A stretch of DNA of 57,197 bases from Planosporangium mesophilum (GCF_016863255.1 NZ_BOON01000061.1:1-57197); one strand, 5' to 3'. Shown: positions 43,468-52,434, numbered from the stretch's first letter. The notes: a model not told the origin generated them from the sequence alone. Numbers and translations: made by a program.

Positions 43468-44253
43468 CTAGATCGACGCAGGCAGCCGCAGGTCCTGCTC
43501 GATCAGGCGCGCCGTGTCGAGCAGCGGCGGCAGGAGTTCCCGGCACACGTCCTCGGCAGGACCCCGGCTCGCGTGCACCGAGACGTTGACCGCCGCCGCG
43601 ACCCGGCCGTCACCACCCCGGACCGGTACCGCGATCGAGCGCAGCCCCTCCTCCAGCTCCTGGTCGATCAGCGCCCAGCCCTGCCGGCGCACCCGCGCCA
43701 GTTCGGCACGCAGGCGTCCCGGCTCGGTGATGGTGCGCGCGGTCCTCGCCGGCAGCGTCGACGAGGACAGGTACCCGTCGAGCCACTCGTCGGACTGGCC
43801 TGCCAGCAGGACCCGCCCCATGGCGGTGGCGTACGCCGGGAACCGGGTACCGACACTGATCGCGATCCGCATGATGCGCTTGGTCGGCACCCGGGCGACG
43901 TAGACGATGTCGTCGCCGTCGAGCACGCACATCGAGCACGACTCGTGGACAGCCGCCACGAGCTGCTCCATGTGCGGCAGCGCGACCTCGGGCAGCGACA
44001 GGCTGGACAGGTACGAGTACCCGAGCTCCAGGATCCTGGGGCGCAGCGAGAACCGGCGCCCGTCGGTACGCGCGTAGCCGAGCTGGACCAGCGTGTGCAG
44101 GAACCGCCGCGCCGCGGCTCGGGTGAGGCCGGTCGCCGTGGCCACCTCGCTGAGCGTCAACTCCGGGTTGTCGGCGTTGAAAACGCGGATCACCGCGAGT
44201 CCCCGCTCCATCGACTGGACGAAGTCCGAGTCGCGGACCGGGGCCTCTGTCAC
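43468..44253 (-). CDS. pcaR: IclR-family regulator of protocatechuate catabolism
   Basis: 261-residue IclR-type regulator. The N-terminal winged helix is LAVIRVFNADNPELTLSEVATATGLTRAAARRFLHTLVQLGYA; the C-terminal effector domain has CSMCVLDGDDIVYVARVP and AIAVPVRGGDGRVAAAVNVS. It is last in the pca operon and overlaps pcaC by four bases. PcaR/PcaU/PobR-type IclR proteins in Pseudomonas and Acinetobacter act on pca genes with beta-ketoadipate or protocatechuate as effector; Streptomyces uses the MarR-type PcaV instead. The palindrome at 50994-51008 may be its site. Confidence 0.85.
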   Translation of the reverse strand: MTEAPVRDSDFVQSMERGLAVIRVFNADNPELTLSEVATATGLTRAAARRFLHTLVQLGYARTDGRRFSLRPRILELGYSYLSSLSLPEVALPHMEQLVAAVHESCSMCVLDGDDIVYVARVPTKRIMRIAISVGTRFPAYATAMGRVLLAGQSDEWLDGYLSSSTLPARTARTITEPGRLRAELARVRRQGWALIDQELEEGLRSIAVPVRGGDGRVAAAVNVSVHASRGPAEDVCRELLPPLLDTARLIEQDLRLPASI

Positions 44254-44630
44254 GGAGCGTCCGGGATGTCGGCGAGCACCCGCTGCGCCACCGCGAAGGC
44301 GGTGTTCGCGGCCGGCACCCCGGCGTAGATCGCGACCTGGAGCAGGACCTCTTTGATCTCGTCGCGGGTCAGCCCGTTGCGCAGCGCCGCCTTCACGTGC
44401 ATCGCCAGCTCGTTCTCGTGGCCCAGCGCCGCGAGGATCGACAGCGTGATGCAGCTGCGGGTGCGCCGGTCCAGGCCGTCGCGGGTCCAGATCTCACCCC
44501 AGGCGTACCGGGTGATGAGGTCCTGGAAGTCCGCGGTGAACCCGTCGGTGCGCGCGATGGCCCGGTCGACGTGCTCGTCGCCGAGGACCGCCCGGCGCAC
44601 CGTCATGCCGTCGCTGTACGTGTCGGACAT
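44250..44630 (-). CDS. pcaC: 4-carboxymuconolactone decarboxylase
   Basis: 126-residue decarboxylase that converts gamma-carboxymuconolactone to beta-ketoadipate enol-lactone. The family signature is LGHENELAMHVKAALRNGLTRDEIKEVLLQVAIYAGVP. The ATG at 44630 begins MSDTYSDGM. Here pcaC is a separate gene, whereas in Streptomyces it is fused to pcaD (pcaL). Length is standard. It lies 56 bp after pcaD, with the last two copies of the 18-bp repeat in the gap, and overlaps the regulator gene. Confidence 0.95.
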   Translation of the reverse strand: MSDTYSDGMTVRRAVLGDEHVDRAIARTDGFTADFQDLITRYAWGEIWTRDGLDRRTRSCITLSILAALGHENELAMHVKAALRNGLTRDEIKEVLLQVAIYAGVPAANTAFAVAQRVLADIPDAP

Positions 44631-44648
44631 CCCGCTCTCCCGTCAGTT

Positions 44649-44702
44649 GCTCAGTTACTGAAAGGCGCTCAGTTGCTGAAATGCGCTCAGTTGCTGAAAT
44701 GC
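44649..44702. repeat. Three 18-bp tandem repeats across the pcaD stop codon
   Basis: Units at 44649-44666, 44667-44684 and 44685-44702 (consensus GCTCAGTTGCTGAAATGC). On the minus strand each reads GCATTTCAGCAACTGAGC, so each copy repeats the end of pcaD (His-Phe-Ser-Asn, then TGA). The third copy away from pcaD has diverged. It looks like a stop-codon duplication by slippage. Confidence 0.92.
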
Positions 44703-45451
44703 TCAGTGAGCAGCCGGTTGACCTCGGCCGCCTGCTCGACGCTGGCCAGGTGCGCCCCCGGCTCCACGACCGCGAGCCGCGCCTCCGGCACCCCGGCGAC
44801 GATCGTCTCGCTGTGCGCCACGGGTGTCGCCGGGTCGTCGGCGCCCGCGATCACCAGGGTCGGCGCGCCGATCCGCGAAAGTACCGGCCGCAGGTCCATC
44901 GCCGCGATCGCCTCGCAGCAGCCGGCGTACCCCTCCGCCGGTACCTCCGTGAGCCCCTTGACCAGGTCCCGCACGGTGTCCGGCTGGGCCGTGGCGAACG
45001 GCGGGGTGAACCAGCGGGTCGCCACCGACTCGGCCACGCCCGCGGTGCCGCCCTCGCGTACCAGCCGGGCCCGCTCCAGCCAGCCGTCGGCCGGGGGCAG
45101 GTACGCCGAGGTGCACAGCAGCGCCAGCCGGTCGATGCGCTCCGGCGCGTGCGCGGCGAGCCACATACCGATCATCCCGCCGAGCGAGAGCCCGGCGTAC
45201 GACACCCGGTCGGCGCCGACCTCATCCAGCAGGGCCAGCACGTCGGCGCCCAGCTCGTCGAGGGTGTACGGGCCGGTGGGCACCTCGGAGGCGCCGTGCC
45301 CGCGGTGGTCGAAGGCCAGGACGCGCCAGCGGCCGGCCAGCTCGGCCACCTGCGGGCGCCACATCGCCCGCGTCGTGCCGAGGGAACCGCCGAGAACCAG
45401 GAGCGGGGCGTCCTCCGGCCCGCTCAACTCGTACCCGAGACGGGCCGTCAT
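44687..45451 (-). CDS. pcaD: 3-oxoadipate enol-lactonase
   Basis: 254-residue alpha/beta hydrolase that opens beta-ketoadipate enol-lactone to beta-ketoadipate. The nucleophile elbow is GLSLGGMIG (Ser in G-x-S-x-G); the oxyanion region is VLGGSLGTTRAMW; the catalytic His is in VVEPGAHLASVEQ. The ATG at 45451 overlaps the pcaB stop (ATGA). The C-terminus ends in HFSN, whose codons are part of the 18-bp tandem repeat. Length is normal. Confidence 0.95.
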   Translation of the reverse strand: MTARLGYELSGPEDAPLLVLGGSLGTTRAMWRPQVAELAGRWRVLAFDHRGHGASEVPTGPYTLDELGADVLALLDEVGADRVSYAGLSLGGMIGMWLAAHAPERIDRLALLCTSAYLPPADGWLERARLVREGGTAGVAESVATRWFTPPFATAQPDTVRDLVKGLTEVPAEGYAGCCEAIAAMDLRPVLSRIGAPTLVIAGADDPATPVAHSETIVAGVPEARLAVVEPGAHLASVEQAAEVNRLLTEHFSN

Positions 45452-46806
45452 GAGGTTTCCTTCCAGGAGAAGTGCGCCCGCAGCGCGCGGTCGACGAACA
45501 CCTCGGCGGCGCCGAGGTACGAGGCCGGCTCGAGCGCGGCGTCCAATTCGTCGCTGCCGACCGCGGCCCGAACCTCGGGGTCGTCCAGCAGCGCGTCGCG
45601 CAAGGTACCGCCGGACTCACGGGCCAGCTTCGAGGCGGCCGTGACGGCGGCCCGGGCCCGCTCGCGGCCCATCGCGCCGGCCAGCCGCCCGACCGCGCTC
45701 TCGGCCATCGTCAGCCCGCCACCCGCGTCCAGGTTGGCCCGCATCCGTACCGGATCCACCCGCAGGTCGGCCAGGAGCGCCCGGGTGTGGCCGGCGGCAC
45801 CCCCGGTCAGCCGGAGCAGCTCGGTGACGGTCTCCCACTCGGCCTGCCACCGCCCGGCGGCCCGCTGGGCCTCCTGCGGCAGCGCGGCGAAGACGGTCGC
45901 CACCAGGCCCGGTACCCGGTGCGCGCACGCGTTGACCAGGACCGAGCGGGCCGGGTTGCGCTTGTGCGGCATGGCCGACGACCCGCCGCCAGTGCCCTCG
46001 GCCACCTCCGCGACCTCGGTCTGCGACAGCAGCGTGACGTCGAGCGCGACCGTACCGAGGGCGCCGGCCACCACGCCGAGCGCCGCGGCCAGTTCGGCGA
46101 CGCGCCCGCGCGCGGTGTGCCACGGCAGCGTGGGCGTGGCCAGGCCCAGTTCGTCGGCGAGCAGGTCGGCTACCCGGGGGCCGTGCTCGCCGAGCGAGGC
46201 GAGGGTGCCGACCGCGCCGCCGAGCTGGACCGCCAGCCGCTCGGCGCGGACCCGGGCGAGGCCGGTACGGGCCTCGTCCAGGGCGACGAGCCAGCCGGCG
46301 CAGACCACGCCGAACGTGGTGGGCAGCGCCTGCTGGAGCAGGGTCCGTCCGATCTGGACGGTGTGGCGGTGCTCGTCGGCGAGGGCCGCGAGCCGGTCCG
46401 CGCAGGCGGCGAGGTGGGACTCGATCACCGCCGACGCGCGCTTGGCGACCAGGGACATCGCGCTGTCGACGATGTCCTGGCTGGTGGCGCCGGCGTGCAC
46501 GTAGTTGCGCGCCTCGCCGCCGACCAGCCCGCGCAGGTCCTCGACGAGCGGGATGACCACGGTGGCCGAGCCGACGGCCCGGCGGGCCAGGTCGGCCGGG
46601 TCGAACCGGTCGGCGACGCAGGCCGCCGTGATCGCCTCGGCGGCGGCCTGCGGTACCAGCCCGGCCCGTGCCTCGGCGCGGGCGAGCCCGGCCTCGACGT
46701 CCAGCAGCGCCTGCAGCCAGGCCCGGTCGCCGGTCGCCGCGTCCACGCCGGGATCACCGAACATGGGCCCAAAAAGCGAACCGCCAGACAGCGAGCCGTC
46801 AGACAT
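45448..46806 (-). CDS. pcaB: 3-carboxy-cis,cis-muconate cycloisomerase
   Basis: 452-residue member of the fumarase/aspartase superfamily that cyclises beta-carboxy-cis,cis-muconate to the lactone. The superfamily signature GGGSSAMPHKRNP and the GATSQDIVDSA block are intact. The ATG at 46806 overlaps the pcaG stop by eight bases. Actinobacterial forms of this length are usual; function is supported by its place between pcaG and pcaD. Confidence 0.95.
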   Translation of the reverse strand: MSDGSLSGGSLFGPMFGDPGVDAATGDRAWLQALLDVEAGLARAEARAGLVPQAAAEAITAACVADRFDPADLARRAVGSATVVIPLVEDLRGLVGGEARNYVHAGATSQDIVDSAMSLVAKRASAVIESHLAACADRLAALADEHRHTVQIGRTLLQQALPTTFGVVCAGWLVALDEARTGLARVRAERLAVQLGGAVGTLASLGEHGPRVADLLADELGLATPTLPWHTARGRVAELAAALGVVAGALGTVALDVTLLSQTEVAEVAEGTGGGSSAMPHKRNPARSVLVNACAHRVPGLVATVFAALPQEAQRAAGRWQAEWETVTELLRLTGGAAGHTRALLADLRVDPVRMRANLDAGGGLTMAESAVGRLAGAMGRERARAAVTAASKLARESGGTLRDALLDDPEVRAAVGSDELDAALEPASYLGAAEVFVDRALRAHFSWKETS

Positions 46807-47380
46807 CGAAGAAGACGGTCTCGTTCTCGCCCTGCAGGCGGATCTCGAGGTGGTACCCGTCGGGGGTCGCCTCGGCGATGAGGGTGGCCCGCCGGTCGGG
46901 ATCGACGGCGTTCAGGACCGGGTCGGCCGCGTTCGCCTCCGCCTCGTCCGGGAAGTACAGCCGGGTCACGACGCGGTCGAGCAGGCCGCGCGCGAAGACC
47001 GACACGTTGAGGTGCGGCGCCTCGGTGTCGCCGTCCGGGGTGGGCAGCGGGCCCGGCTTGACGGTGACGATGCGGAAACTGCCGTCGGCGTCGGTGTTGC
47101 AGCGGCCGAAGCCGCGGAAGCCCGGCAGCTGGGACTCCACGGCACCACGCGGGTCGTCGGCGTGGGCGAACCGGCCGTCGGGGTCGGCCTGCCAGGTCTC
47201 GACGAGCCCGTCGGTCACCAGCTGGCCCTGGCCGTCGTACACCCGGCCGGTGACCAGAATGCTGCCCGGCGTATCTTCGGGCACCACGTACGGGCCGTCT
47301 TCCCAGGTCAGGCCGATGGACAGGTACGGGCCGACGGTCTGGGACGGGGTCAGGCCCAGGCGCTCACTCGTCGTCGTCAT
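46799..47380 (-). CDS. pcaG: Protocatechuate 3,4-dioxygenase alpha subunit
   Basis: 193-residue alpha subunit of the intradiol ring-cleaving dioxygenase. It opens GLTPSQTVGPYLSIGLTWED and has the dioxygenase_C beta-sandwich (GSILVTGRVYDGQGQLVTDGLVETWQADPDG). Like other alpha subunits it lacks the iron-ligand set, which lies in the beta subunit. It overlaps pcaH by 17 nt, giving balanced subunit production. Confidence 0.96.
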   Translation of the reverse strand: MTTTSERLGLTPSQTVGPYLSIGLTWEDGPYVVPEDTPGSILVTGRVYDGQGQLVTDGLVETWQADPDGRFAHADDPRGAVESQLPGFRGFGRCNTDADGSFRIVTVKPGPLPTPDGDTEAPHLNVSVFARGLLDRVVTRLYFPDEAEANAADPVLNAVDPDRRATLIAEATPDGYHLEIRLQGENETVFFDV

Positions 47381-48113
47381 CGTGAGGGTCCTCCATCGGG
47401 GTAGCGTCCGAACCGCGCAGCACGATGTCGAACTCGTACGCCAGCGCCCACTCCGGCTCCGTCGTCTCCATGTCGAAGCGGGAGATGAGCCGGTTGCGCG
47501 CCTTCTCGTCGCGTACCGTGATCAGCATCGGGTCGTACTGGTGCAGCGGGTCGTCCGGGAAGTACATCTGGGTGACCAGGCGCTGCGTGAACGCCCGCCC
47601 GAACAGCGAGAAGTGGATGTGCGCCGGACGCCAGGCGTTGTGGTGGTTCTTCCACGGGTACGCACCGGGCCTGACGGTGGTGAACCGGTAGCGGCCCAGG
47701 GAGTCGGTGACCGTGCGGCCGACGCCGGTGAAGTTGGGGTCCAGCGGCCCCGGCCAGTCGTCGACCACGTGCTTGTACCGGCCGGACGCGTTGGCCTGCC
47801 AGATCTCCAGCAGGGTGTCGGGGACCGGGCGGCCGTCGCTGTCGAGCACCCGCCCGTGCACGATGATCCGCTGCCCGACCGGCTCGCCGTCGTGCTGGCG
47901 GGTGAGGTCGTTGTCGGTCTCGGAGATCCGGTCCGAGCCCAGCAGCGGGCCGGTGATCTCGGTGAGGTTGTGCGGCAGCAGGACCAGCGGCTTCGACGGC
48001 GCGCGCAGCACGGTCGAGCGGTACTCCGGGCTGAGCAGCTCGGGGTGTACACCGAGCGGGCGCTCGTAGCGCGGCAACAGCAGGCCGCTGGGTGTTCTCA
48101 CGGACTCGGTCAC
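47364..48113 (-). CDS. pcaH: Protocatechuate 3,4-dioxygenase beta subunit
   Basis: 249-residue iron-binding beta subunit; with PcaG it converts protocatechuate plus O2 to beta-carboxy-cis,cis-muconate. The GTG at 48113 follows GGGAG and is the right length for the family; longer frames have no ribosome site. The intradiol signature LDSDGRPVPDTLLEIWQANASGRY and the iron ligands Tyr (GRYKH) and Tyr/His/His in YPWKNHHNAWRPAHIHFSLF are intact. The C-terminus ends in Asp/Glu. Lies after pcaF in the operon. Confidence 0.96.
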   Translation of the reverse strand: MTESVRTPSGLLLPRYERPLGVHPELLSPEYRSTVLRAPSKPLVLLPHNLTEITGPLLGSDRISETDNDLTRQHDGEPVGQRIIVHGRVLDSDGRPVPDTLLEIWQANASGRYKHVVDDWPGPLDPNFTGVGRTVTDSLGRYRFTTVRPGAYPWKNHHNAWRPAHIHFSLFGRAFTQRLVTQMYFPDDPLHQYDPMLITVRDEKARNRLISRFDMETTEPEWALAYEFDIVLRGSDATPMEDPHDDDDE

Positions 48114-48124
48114 GTGGCGCTCCC

Positions 48125-49306
48125 TTACGCTTCCAGCACGACGGCCAGGCCCTGGCCGACGCCGATACAGATGGCAGCGAGGCCCCAGCCTCCGCCGCGG
48201 CGGTGCAGTTCCCAGGCAAGTGAGCCTAGGATGCGGGCTCCGGAGCAGCCCAGCGGGTGTCCGATCGCGATCGCGCCGCCGTTGACGTTGACGATGGCCG
48301 GGTCCAGGTCGGGCCACTCGGCCAGGCAGGCCAGGGACTGCGCGGCGAACGCCTCGTTGAGCTCGACGACCGACAGGTCGCCCCAGCCGATGCCGGCGCG
48401 GGCCAGCGCGGTACGGGCCGCCTCGACCGGGCCGATGCCGAACAGGTGCGGGTCGACGCCGGAGACCGCGCGGGCGGCGATGCGGGCCAGCGGGGCGCGG
48501 CCGAGTGAGTCGGCGGTGGCCCGGTCGGCCAGCAGCAGCGCCGCGGCGCCGTCGTTGAGCGGCGACGCGTTGCCGGCGGTGACCGTACCGTCGGGGCGGA
48601 ACACCGGCTTGAGCTTGGCCAGCCCGGCGAGCGTGCTGTCGGCCCGGATCGACTCGTCACGGGACAGGTCGGCGCCGGGGACGTCGATCACCTCGTCGGC
48701 GAAGCGCCCGGCCTCCCAGGCCGCCGCCGCGTTCTGGTGGCTGCGCAGCGCGAAGGCGTCCTGCGCCTCCCTGCCGATGCCGTACTTGTCAGCGAGGATC
48801 TCCGCGCCCTCCCCCAGCGCGACGGTCCACTCCGACGGCATGTTGGGGTTGACCATCCGCCAGCCGAGCGTGGTCGAGTGCAGCGTCTCGTGCCCGCGCG
48901 GGTACCCGCGCTCGGGCTTGAGCATCACCCACGGCGCCCGGCTCATCGACTCCACGCCGCCGGCGATGCACAGCGACGCGTCGCCGACCGCGATGGCCCG
49001 GTTCGCGCCGATGACGGCTTCGAGGCCGGAGCCGCACAGCCGGTTGACGGTCGCACCCGGCACCGACGTGGGCAGCCCGGCCAGCAGGCCGGCCATCCGG
49101 GCGACGTCGCGGTTGTCCTCGCCGGCGCCGTTGGCGTCGCCGAGCACGATGTCGTCGATGCGGGCCGGGTCGAGGTCGGGGGTCCGGTCGACCAGCGCCC
49201 GTACCGCGGTCGCCGCCAGGTCGTCGGGGCGCTGGTCGGCGAGCGCGCCGCCGTACCGGCCGATCGGGGTACGGACGGCGTCCAGGATGAACACGTCCTG
49301 GCTCAT
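48125..49306 (-). CDS. pcaF: Beta-ketoadipyl-CoA thiolase
   Basis: 393-residue thiolase that splits beta-ketoadipyl-CoA into acetyl-CoA and succinyl-CoA, the last step of the pathway. The nucleophile is Cys91 in NRLCGSGLE; NGGAIAIGHPLGCSGARI carries the second His/Cys pair, with the acid/base Cys. It overlaps pcaJ by four bases (ATGA). A general acetyl-CoA acetyltransferase is possible by sequence alone; the operon settles it. Confidence 0.93.
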   Translation of the reverse strand: MSQDVFILDAVRTPIGRYGGALADQRPDDLAATAVRALVDRTPDLDPARIDDIVLGDANGAGEDNRDVARMAGLLAGLPTSVPGATVNRLCGSGLEAVIGANRAIAVGDASLCIAGGVESMSRAPWVMLKPERGYPRGHETLHSTTLGWRMVNPNMPSEWTVALGEGAEILADKYGIGREAQDAFALRSHQNAAAAWEAGRFADEVIDVPGADLSRDESIRADSTLAGLAKLKPVFRPDGTVTAGNASPLNDGAAALLLADRATADSLGRAPLARIAARAVSGVDPHLFGIGPVEAARTALARAGIGWGDLSVVELNEAFAAQSLACLAEWPDLDPAIVNVNGGAIAIGHPLGCSGARILGSLAWELHRRGGGWGLAAICIGVGQGLAVVLEA

Positions 49307-50085
49307 CGCTTGCCCCCCTTGGTCTTCTCGAGTTCGCGCAGGATGGTCAGCTCCGCAGGCGTAGGCGGCTCGGTGGTGCCCAGGTCGTCGGCGACCGCGA
49401 TCTCCCAGCCGGTCGCCTCGCGTACCTGCTCGACGGTCACGCCGGGGTGCAGGCGGGTGAGGGTCAGCTCGCAGCTGACCGGGTCGGGCTCCATCACGCC
49501 GAGGTCGGTGATGACGGTACGGGGACCGCCGCCGCGTAGCCCGTACCGCTCCCGGTCACCGGGGCCGGCGCCGAAGCCGACGCTGGTGACGAAGTCGACC
49601 CGGTCGACGAAGGTGCGCTTGCTCTGCCGGACCACCACGATCACCTCGCGGCAGGAGGCGGCGATCTCCGGAGCCCCGCCCGCGCCGGGCAGCCGTACCT
49701 TCGGGTTGGCGTAGTCGCCACCGATCACGGTGGTGTTGATGTTGCCGTACCGGTCGAGCTGTGCCGCGCCGAGGAAGCCGACGTCGATGCGGCCCGGCTG
49801 CAGCCAGTAGTTGAAGATCTCGGGCACGCTCACCACCGAGTCGGCGGTGTCGGCCAGGATCCCGTCACCGATGGACAGCGGCAGGTAGTCGGGCTTGGCG
49901 CCGATGGTGCCGGACTCGTAGACCAGCACCAGCCCGGGCGCGGTCGTACGGCGGGCCAGGTTGGCGGCGGTGCTGGGCAGTCCGATACCGACGAAGCAGA
50001 CGGCGCCGTCGCGCAGGGCGCGCGAGGCCGCCACCGTCATCATCTCGTCGGCGCTCCAGTCCGGAGCGGCGGTAACCTCGGTCAT
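49303..50085 (-). CDS. pcaJ: 3-oxoadipate CoA-transferase subunit B
   Basis: 260-residue beta subunit of the succinyl-CoA:3-oxoadipate CoA-transferase. It has the CoA-transferase blocks ALRDGAVCFVGIGLPSTAANLA, VYESGTIGA (catalytic Glu in ESG) and GFLGAAQLDRYGNINTT. It resembles the GctB-like group used in actinobacterial pca operons. The ATG at 50085 lies 18 bp after pcaI. Confidence 0.92.
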   Translation of the reverse strand: MTEVTAAPDWSADEMMTVAASRALRDGAVCFVGIGLPSTAANLARRTTAPGLVLVYESGTIGAKPDYLPLSIGDGILADTADSVVSVPEIFNYWLQPGRIDVGFLGAAQLDRYGNINTTVIGGDYANPKVRLPGAGGAPEIAASCREVIVVVRQSKRTFVDRVDFVTSVGFGAGPGDRERYGLRGGGPRTVITDLGVMEPDPVSCELTLTRLHPGVTVEQVREATGWEIAVADDLGTTEPPTPAELTILRELEKTKGGKR

Positions 50086-50103
50086 CTCTCTCCGTTCTCC
50101 GGA

Positions 50104-50922
50104 TCAGGCCGACGCGGCCGTGGCGAAGACCGACTCGTCCAGCCACCGCTGGAAGCTGTCGCGGTCCCGGCTGATGGCGTCCCACGCCTGGTAGTACTCG
50201 TTGTCGCGCACCGAGTAGCCCTGGGCGTACGACGGGTGGGCACCGTTCGGCGCGACCGACACCTTGGTGACGACCCACGACGGCAGCACCACCGCACCCG
50301 GCAGGGGCTCCAGGGTGTCGACCACCTCTTCGACCGTCACCAGGCTGCGACTGGACGCGAGCACGGCCTCCTTCTGGACGCCGGTGATGCCCCACATCTG
50401 CACGTTGCCGTCGCGGTCGGCCCGCTGGGCGTGCACGACCGCGACGTCGGGGCGCAGCGCCGGTACCGCGGTCAGCACCTCGCCGGTGAACGGGCAGGTG
50501 ATCGGCTTGATGGTCTCGGTCTGCTCGGCCAGGTCGGTGCCGGTGTAGCCGCGCAGCACGGCGAACGGCAGGCCGGCGGCGCCGGCCACGTACCGGTTGG
50601 CCATGCCGGCGTGGCTGTGCTCCTCGATCTCCAGCGGCACCGGCCAGGAGTTCTGTACCGCGTCGCGGAACCGGTGCAGCGAGCCGACGCCGGGGTTGCC
50701 GCCCCAGGAGAACACCAGCTTGCGGGCGCAACCGGCACCGATGAGCTGGTCGTAGATGACGTCGGGGGTCATCCGTACCAGGGTCAGGTCACGGCGACGC
50801 TGGCGGATGATCTCGTGGCCGGCCGCGAACGGGATGAGGTGCGTGAAGCCCTCCATCGCGACGGTGTCACCGTCGCGCACGAGTTCGGACACGGCGTCGG
50901 CGAGCGGGACGATCTCAGCCAT
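50104..50922 (-). CDS. pcaI: 3-oxoadipate CoA-transferase subunit A
   Basis: 272-residue alpha subunit; with PcaJ it transfers CoA from succinyl-CoA to beta-ketoadipate. Family blocks include LVRDGDTVAMEGFTHLIPFAAGHEI, GCARKLVFSWGGNPGVGSL and HAQRADRDGNVQMWG. I chose the ATG at 50922, spaced eight bases after GGAG, over a GTG seven codons upstream that has no ribosome site. It is the first gene of the pcaIJFHGBDC-pcaR operon. Confidence 0.92.
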   Translation of the reverse strand: MAEIVPLADAVSELVRDGDTVAMEGFTHLIPFAAGHEIIRQRRRDLTLVRMTPDVIYDQLIGAGCARKLVFSWGGNPGVGSLHRFRDAVQNSWPVPLEIEEHSHAGMANRYVAGAAGLPFAVLRGYTGTDLAEQTETIKPITCPFTGEVLTAVPALRPDVAVVHAQRADRDGNVQMWGITGVQKEAVLASSRSLVTVEEVVDTLEPLPGAVVLPSWVVTKVSVAPNGAHPSYAQGYSVRDNEYYQAWDAISRDRDSFQRWLDESVFATAASA

Positions 50923-51396
50923 CGGCGGCACTCCGTGGGTCACGGGAACAGGGTGACGGGTCAGGGATCACCGGGACAGCGGTAGATCAACTTGTTCGCT
51001 GCGCGAACGCCCGTTCTGCTAGCGCACAATACGGCGAATTGCGCGCCTCGTCAACGCACCCGGCTCCCTGCTCGACCCCTCCGGCAGACCGGCCGGCAAG
51101 CCAGCCAGCGCGTGGCAGATGAGTAGCGAGTGGCGAGCAGGCGGCGCCGGGACATCGACCGGGTTGACCGCTGACGCGGAATGTGACGCAGCTTTGTTCG
51201 CTTCATGCACACTCGTTCGTAAGACGCACGCGTGGGGGTGTCGCTACGCCAGCAGGCGCCGTGAGCGGCAAACCGAGGGTGGCTCCGGGCGAGGCAGCGC
51301 AGCAGCAGAGCGGCACATCACGCAGCCCTGTCGTTTGTCCCACCCCTGGTCCGGGTAAACGGCCGACACAGGGATCGACGGCAAGGAGAGCGGCGG
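50923..51396. other. 474-bp divergent intergenic region (pca operon / Ser-Thr kinase)
   Basis: Contains the pca promoter region with the palindrome at 50994-51008, and the leader of the kinase gene with AAGGAG at 51383-51388. No small gene or structured RNA could be supported. Confidence 0.4.
50994..51008. promoter_or_regulatory. PcaR-like operator candidate upstream of pcaI
   Basis: The 15-mer GTTCGC-TGC-GCGAAC is a perfect palindrome 72 bp upstream of the pcaI start. The IclR-type PcaR site of Pseudomonas putida, as I recall it, is GTTCGATAATCGCAC; length and outer bases (GTTCG...CGNAC) agree. It is the only such palindrome I see in the intergenic region. Confidence 0.55.
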
Positions 51397-52434
51397 GTGC
51401 GGATGCTGGGCGGGCGCTACCAGCTCGAACAGCGCATCGGTGTGGGCGGAATGTCGGAGGTGTGGCGCGGGTACGACCGCGTGCTCGCCCGGCCGGTTGC
51501 GGTGAAGCTGCTCACTCCCGAGGCCGCCGTCCGTCATCTACCGCCCCGTCACGCGCGCGTCCGCTACACCATGGCGCCGGACCTCGTCGCGTCGGACCCT
51601 GTCGCGTCGGATCCCGTCGCCGAGGCGGCCCGCGCCGAGGCCCGCTCCGCGGCGCAGCTCATCCACCCCAACGTGGCCGGCGTCTTCGACTTCGGGAGAG
51701 CCGCGGCCGGGCCGGCCGGGCGGCCGGGGCCGTACATCGTGATGGAGCTCGTCGAGGGCGCGACGCTGGCCGAGCACCTGGCCGCGGGGCCGCTGGACTG
51801 GGACATCGCGGTACGGATCTGCGCCGAGGTCAGCGCCGGCCTGGCCGCCGCGCACAGCCACGGCATCGTGCACCGCGACATCAAGCCGGCCAACATCATG
51901 CTCACCCCGTCCGGGGTGAAGGTCCTCGACTTCGGCATCGCGACGTCGGCCGGGCAGTGCGATCAACAGCCCGACGGCACCGTACTCGGGACGCCCGCCT
52001 ATCTCGCACCGGAACGGATCAGCGGCGGACCGGCGACGCCGGCCACCGACATGTACTCCGTGGGTGTGCTCCTGTACGAGTGCCTCACCGGCCGGCTGCC
52101 GTGGCCGTGCGACACCCCGACCCGGATGCTGGAGGCGCACCGGTACGGTCGCCCGGCCCCGCTGCCGGCCATCGCCGGGCTGGCGCCCGAGGCTGCCGAC
52201 CTCTGTACCGACTGCCTGAACGAAGCTCCGGCGGAACGCCCGACCAGCCACGTCGCCGCGCTCGTCCTGGCCGAGGCCGTCGACGCCCGCGTCTACGTAC
52301 CTCCGGTCGGCGCATCCGCACCGCCGCCGCCGACCGCCCGCGAGCACGTCGGCAGGCATCGCGCCGCGACGGAGCCCGATGCCTGGCTGTCCCGCCCGAC
52401 GGAAGCCTCCCGTCGTCCCGCACCGCGTGGTTGA
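51397..52434 (+). CDS. Soluble Ser/Thr protein kinase (Hanks type)
   Basis: 345-residue kinase. The Gly-rich loop is IGVGGMSEVW, the ATP-anchoring Lys37 is in VAVKLL, the catalytic loop is HRDIKPANI with Asp161, DFG follows, and GTPAYLAPERISGG is the activation-loop end. After the kinase domain (to about residue 275) only a short Pro/Ala tail follows; there is no transmembrane helix, PASTA or other sensor domain, unlike PknB-type kinases. The GTG at 51397 follows AAGGAG. An insertion in the N-lobe contains three VASDP-like repeats. Divergent from pca; 162 bp before a nicotinate operon. Substrates unknown. Confidence 0.9.
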   Translation: MRMLGGRYQLEQRIGVGGMSEVWRGYDRVLARPVAVKLLTPEAAVRHLPPRHARVRYTMAPDLVASDPVASDPVAEAARAEARSAAQLIHPNVAGVFDFGRAAAGPAGRPGPYIVMELVEGATLAEHLAAGPLDWDIAVRICAEVSAGLAAAHSHGIVHRDIKPANIMLTPSGVKVLDFGIATSAGQCDQQPDGTVLGTPAYLAPERISGGPATPATDMYSVGVLLYECLTGRLPWPCDTPTRMLEAHRYGRPAPLPAIAGLAPEAADLCTDCLNEAPAERPTSHVAALVLAEAVDARVYVPPVGASAPPPPTAREHVGRHRAATEPDAWLSRPTEASRRPAPRG

